From Clostridia bacterium (lineage in GTDB: Bacteria; Bacillota; Clostridia; Oscillospirales; CAG-272): 15,261 nt of DNA. A model generated the notes under the pieces. The model made no database searches and was not told the origin of the DNA. It saw only the letters and a list, made by a program, of their open reading frames with translations. Positions 13,438-15,261 of the stretch are shown here, one piece after another. The DNA lies in the NCBI GenBank assembly GCA_017625275.1, contig JAGALI010000052.1:1-15261 (forward strand), read 5' to 3'. Numbering within the stretch: the stretch's first letter is position 1; every line of letters begins with the position of its first letter. The translations under genes and the position numbers were made by a program.

Positions 13438-13598
13438 GGCTAGTAATAAGCTACGAATTTCGTCGTTGCTCCTCGATGGCAACCTCGACTATCACAAGAT
13501 AGTCATCGTCTGCCCTCTGTGGCAGGGGTTCCCAAAAAATTCGCAGAATTTTAGGGGGTTCTCGTGGTGCGCCTAGAACTTCTTGCTTCTTCCAAGCC
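13438..13598 (+). repeat. Repeat element copy 3 (161 bp, full form)
   Basis: Same boundaries, again with an AA separator. Central hairpin GACTATC-acaa-GATAGTC (13487-13504) with outer stem GGCA/TGCC and AC/GT around a bulged C (13478-13514). The second hairpin AAAATTC-GCA-GAATTTT lies at 13536-13552. Its left and right thirds are almost identical to copy 1. Confidence 0.85.
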
Positions 13599-13600
13599 AA

Positions 13601-13644
13601 GGCTAGTGACAAGCTACGAATTTCGTCGTTGCTTCTCCCACGCC
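13601..13644 (+). repeat. Repeat element copy 4 (44 bp, deletion form)
   Basis: The left end (GGCTAGTGACAAGCTACGAA onward through CGTCGTTGCT) is joined directly to a right end (GCTTCTCCCACGCC). The junction coincides with TTGCT, present once in the left part and once in the right part of full copies, consistent with deletion between these direct repeats. Bases 13645-13699 hold no gene and only the oadA Shine-Dalgarno. Confidence 0.75.
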
Positions 13645-13699
13645 AAGGGCTAAACAAAAAGATAGTTGCTCAAAAACAGTTAATAATGAGGAAAAAATA

Positions 13700-15103
13700 A
13701 TGGCTAAAAAAGTTTTAATTACAGATACAATTCTTCGTGACGCGCATCAGTCGCAGGCTGCGACTAGAATGAGGCTCGAGGATATGCTTCCTGCCTGCGA
13801 GGCACTTGACAAGGCTGGCTACTGGTCGCTTGAGTGCTGGGGTGGTGCTACCTTTGACAGCTGTATGCGTTTTCTTAACGAGGACCCTTGGGAAAGGCTT
13901 CGCGCCCTTAAAAAGGCAATGCCTAACACCAAGCTTCAAATGCTCCTTCGTGGACAAAACCTTCTCGGCTACAAGCACTATGCTGACGATGTAGTTGAGG
14001 CGTTTATAGAGAAGGCTATAAAGAATGGTATTGATGTTATCCGTATCTTTGACGCGCTCAACGATGTTAGAAACATGGAAACAGCGATAAGAGCTACAAA
14101 GAAATTCGGTGGACATGTAGAGGCTGCGCTTTCTTACACAATAAGCCCAGTTCACAACGAGGAATACTTTGTTGAGCTCGCTTGCAAGCTTGAGCAAATG
14201 GGCGCCGACACAATTTGTATTAAGGATATGGCAAACCTTTTGCTTCCTTTCGAGGCTGCGTCACTTGTTAAGGCGCTCAAGGCAAAGGTTAAGGTGCCAA
14301 TTCACCTTCATACTCATAACACAACAGGCACAGGCGATATGACCTATCTTAAGGCTATCGAGGCTGGCGTTGATATTATCGACACAGCACTTTCGCCTCT
14401 TGCTAATGGTACATCACAGCCATCAACTGAGGCTATGGTTGCCACCCTTCAGGGCACAAAATACGATACAGGCATCGACCTAAATCATCTAAGTGGAATT
14501 GCCACACACTTCCGTTCAGTAGCTCAAAAGCTCAAGGAAGCAGGCTCCCTTGACCCTAAGGTTCTTAATGTTGACCCAAATACGCTTCTATATCAGGTAC
14601 CTGGTGGAATGCTTTCCAACCTTATCTCACAGCTAAAGCAGGCTAAGGCAGAGGATAAGCTTTATGATGTTCTTGCTGAGGTTCCAAGAGTTCGCGAGGA
14701 CTTTGGTTACCCACCACTTGTAACACCTACCAGCCAAATTGTTGGTACACAGGCAGTTCTTAATGTCCTAATGGGTGAGCGCTATAAGATGGTATCCAAG
14801 GAATCCAAGGGACTTCTTCGTGGCGAGTATGGCATGCTTCCTGGCAAGGTAAACGAGGAGGTTAGAAAAAAGGCAATCGGCGACGACGAGGTTATCACCT
14901 GCCGTCCAGCAGACCTTCTTTCTCCAGAGCTTGAAAAATATCGTGAGGAATTTAAGGACATAGTAAAGAGTGACGAGGATGTCCTCTCCTGCGCAATGTT
15001 CCCACAAGTAGCTCCAAAATTCCTAGCATTTAGAGATAATCCTGCTCCAAAGGAAGATCCAAATGCAGTGAGAGAGCTTATAGTTGAAGATCTCGGAAAT
15101 TGA
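13700..15103 (+). CDS. oadA: Oxaloacetate decarboxylase alpha subunit (carboxyltransferase)
   Basis: A 467-residue cytosolic carboxyltransferase that moves the carboxyl group from oxaloacetate to biotin, producing pyruvate. Signatures: ITDTILRDAHQS (7-18, metal ligand Asp14), LLRGQNLLGY (82-91), ICIKDMAN (172-179, the lysine that is carboxylated in this family is Lys175), HLHTHNTTG (202-210, metal ligands His204 and His206) and VTPTSQIVGTQAV (341-353). It matches the PYC_OADA family and stops where the biotin domain of the roughly 595-residue enterobacterial enzyme would begin; that domain is encoded separately at 11424. GAGGA is about eight bases before the ATG. No promoter is visible between 13159 and 13700, so expression depends on read-through of the repeat array. 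A pyruvate carboxylase B-type role is the main alternative, but the oadG/oadB neighbours favour the decarboxylase. Confidence 0.93.
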   Translation: MAKKVLITDTILRDAHQSQAATRMRLEDMLPACEALDKAGYWSLECWGGATFDSCMRFLNEDPWERLRALKKAMPNTKLQMLLRGQNLLGYKHYADDVVEAFIEKAIKNGIDVIRIFDALNDVRNMETAIRATKKFGGHVEAALSYTISPVHNEEYFVELACKLEQMGADTICIKDMANLLLPFEAASLVKALKAKVKVPIHLHTHNTTGTGDMTYLKAIEAGVDIIDTALSPLANGTSQPSTEAMVATLQGTKYDTGIDLNHLSGIATHFRSVAQKLKEAGSLDPKVLNVDPNTLLYQVPGGMLSNLISQLKQAKAEDKLYDVLAEVPRVREDFGYPPLVTPTSQIVGTQAVLNVLMGERYKMVSKESKGLLRGEYGMLPGKVNEEVRKKAIGDDEVITCRPADLLSPELEKYREEFKDIVKSDEDVLSCAMFPQVAPKFLAFRDNPAPKEDPNAVRELIVEDLGN

Positions 15104-15112
15104 TTCTCGAGC

Positions 15113-15261
15113 ATTGATAGCTTCGTTATGCGTCGTTGCTACTCGTAGCCGACCTCGACTATCGTTAGATAGCCATCGTCCGTCTGCTATGGTAGGGGTT
15201 CCCCAAAAATTCATAGAATTTTAGGGGGTTCTCGTGGTGCGCCTAGCCTAACTTGCTCTAA
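15113..15261 (+). repeat. Repeat element copy 5 (diverged, runs to the window end)
   Basis: It begins about 10 bases after the oadA stop. It shares GCGTCGTTGCT-ACTCG, the central hairpin region GACTATC-gtta-GATAGCC (15157-15174, one mismatch), ATCGTCCGTCT, and the module with AAAATTC-ATA-GAATTTT (15206-15222) between CCCC and GGGG. The left and right ends are more diverged than in copies 1-3; the right boundary cannot be fixed because the window stops. Confidence 0.75.

Noticed and set aside
13235..13576. Open reading frame of 113 codons on the plus strand in the oadB-oadA gap
   Set aside because: It runs through copies 1-3 of the repeat, has no Shine-Dalgarno, and its peptide repeats simply mirror the DNA repeats.
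13153..13644. CRISPR array
   Set aside because: Units are 44-164 bp with imperfect inner conservation and AA separators; there are no short identical repeats with unique spacers and no cas genes nearby.

Overview
This window looks like chromosomal DNA from a low-GC Gram-positive anaerobe (Bacillota, Clostridia-like). The reasons are strong AGGAG Shine-Dalgarno sites, textbook sigma-A promoters (TTGACA-17-TATAAT style), frequent GTG/TTG start choices, U-rich hairpin terminators, a sodium-pump oxaloacetate decarboxylase and a GH109-type oxidoreductase. The family or genus cannot be fixed from the sequence alone.

Layout, left to right. (1) 2-549: the 3' end of an unrecognised gene and its terminator. 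(2) 566-1427: a monocistronic YwaF/TIGR02206-like membrane protein. (3) 1428-3993: a 290-bp gap holding two identical-architecture palindromes (CAACC-N3-GGTTG), then a two-gene operon. Its first gene is a phosphoglucosamine mutase (GlmM) with an XRE-type helix-turn-helix fused to its N-terminus. The second is a left-handed beta-helix protein resembling only the acetyltransferase half of GlmU, so the pair covers GlcN-6-P to GlcN-1-P to GlcNAc-1-P. (4) 4033-5975: an SGNH hydrolase and an endonuclease/exonuclease/phosphatase-fold protein in one transcription unit. (5) 5983-6704: three very small predicted DNA-binding proteins. An XRE HTH and a ribbon-helix-helix protein lie on the minus strand and an AbrB-like protein on the plus strand, all diverging from a palindromic promoter and closed on both sides by bidirectional terminators. 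(6) 6735-8050: a minus-strand GH109-like Gfo/Idh/MocA protein with a structured leader. (7) 8077-10947: a surface operon encoding a lipoprotein that looks like a glycoside hydrolase with both catalytic glutamates replaced and a (GAGE)17 tail, followed by a membrane-anchored protein of unknown function. (8) 11005-15103: the oxaloacetate decarboxylase operon, in the order gamma, biotin carrier, beta, alpha.

The most unusual feature is a repeat family embedded in the decarboxylase operon. Four tandem copies lie between oadB and oadA and a fifth lies directly after oadA. The units share imperfect terminal inverted repeats and contain a central hairpin whose stem sequence differs between copies while pairing is kept. 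Two of the copies look like internal-deletion derivatives formed at short direct repeats. The first copy supplies the oadB stop codon, followed in frame by two more stops.

All functional calls rest on motif recognition by eye. No database search, structure prediction or RNA folding was run.
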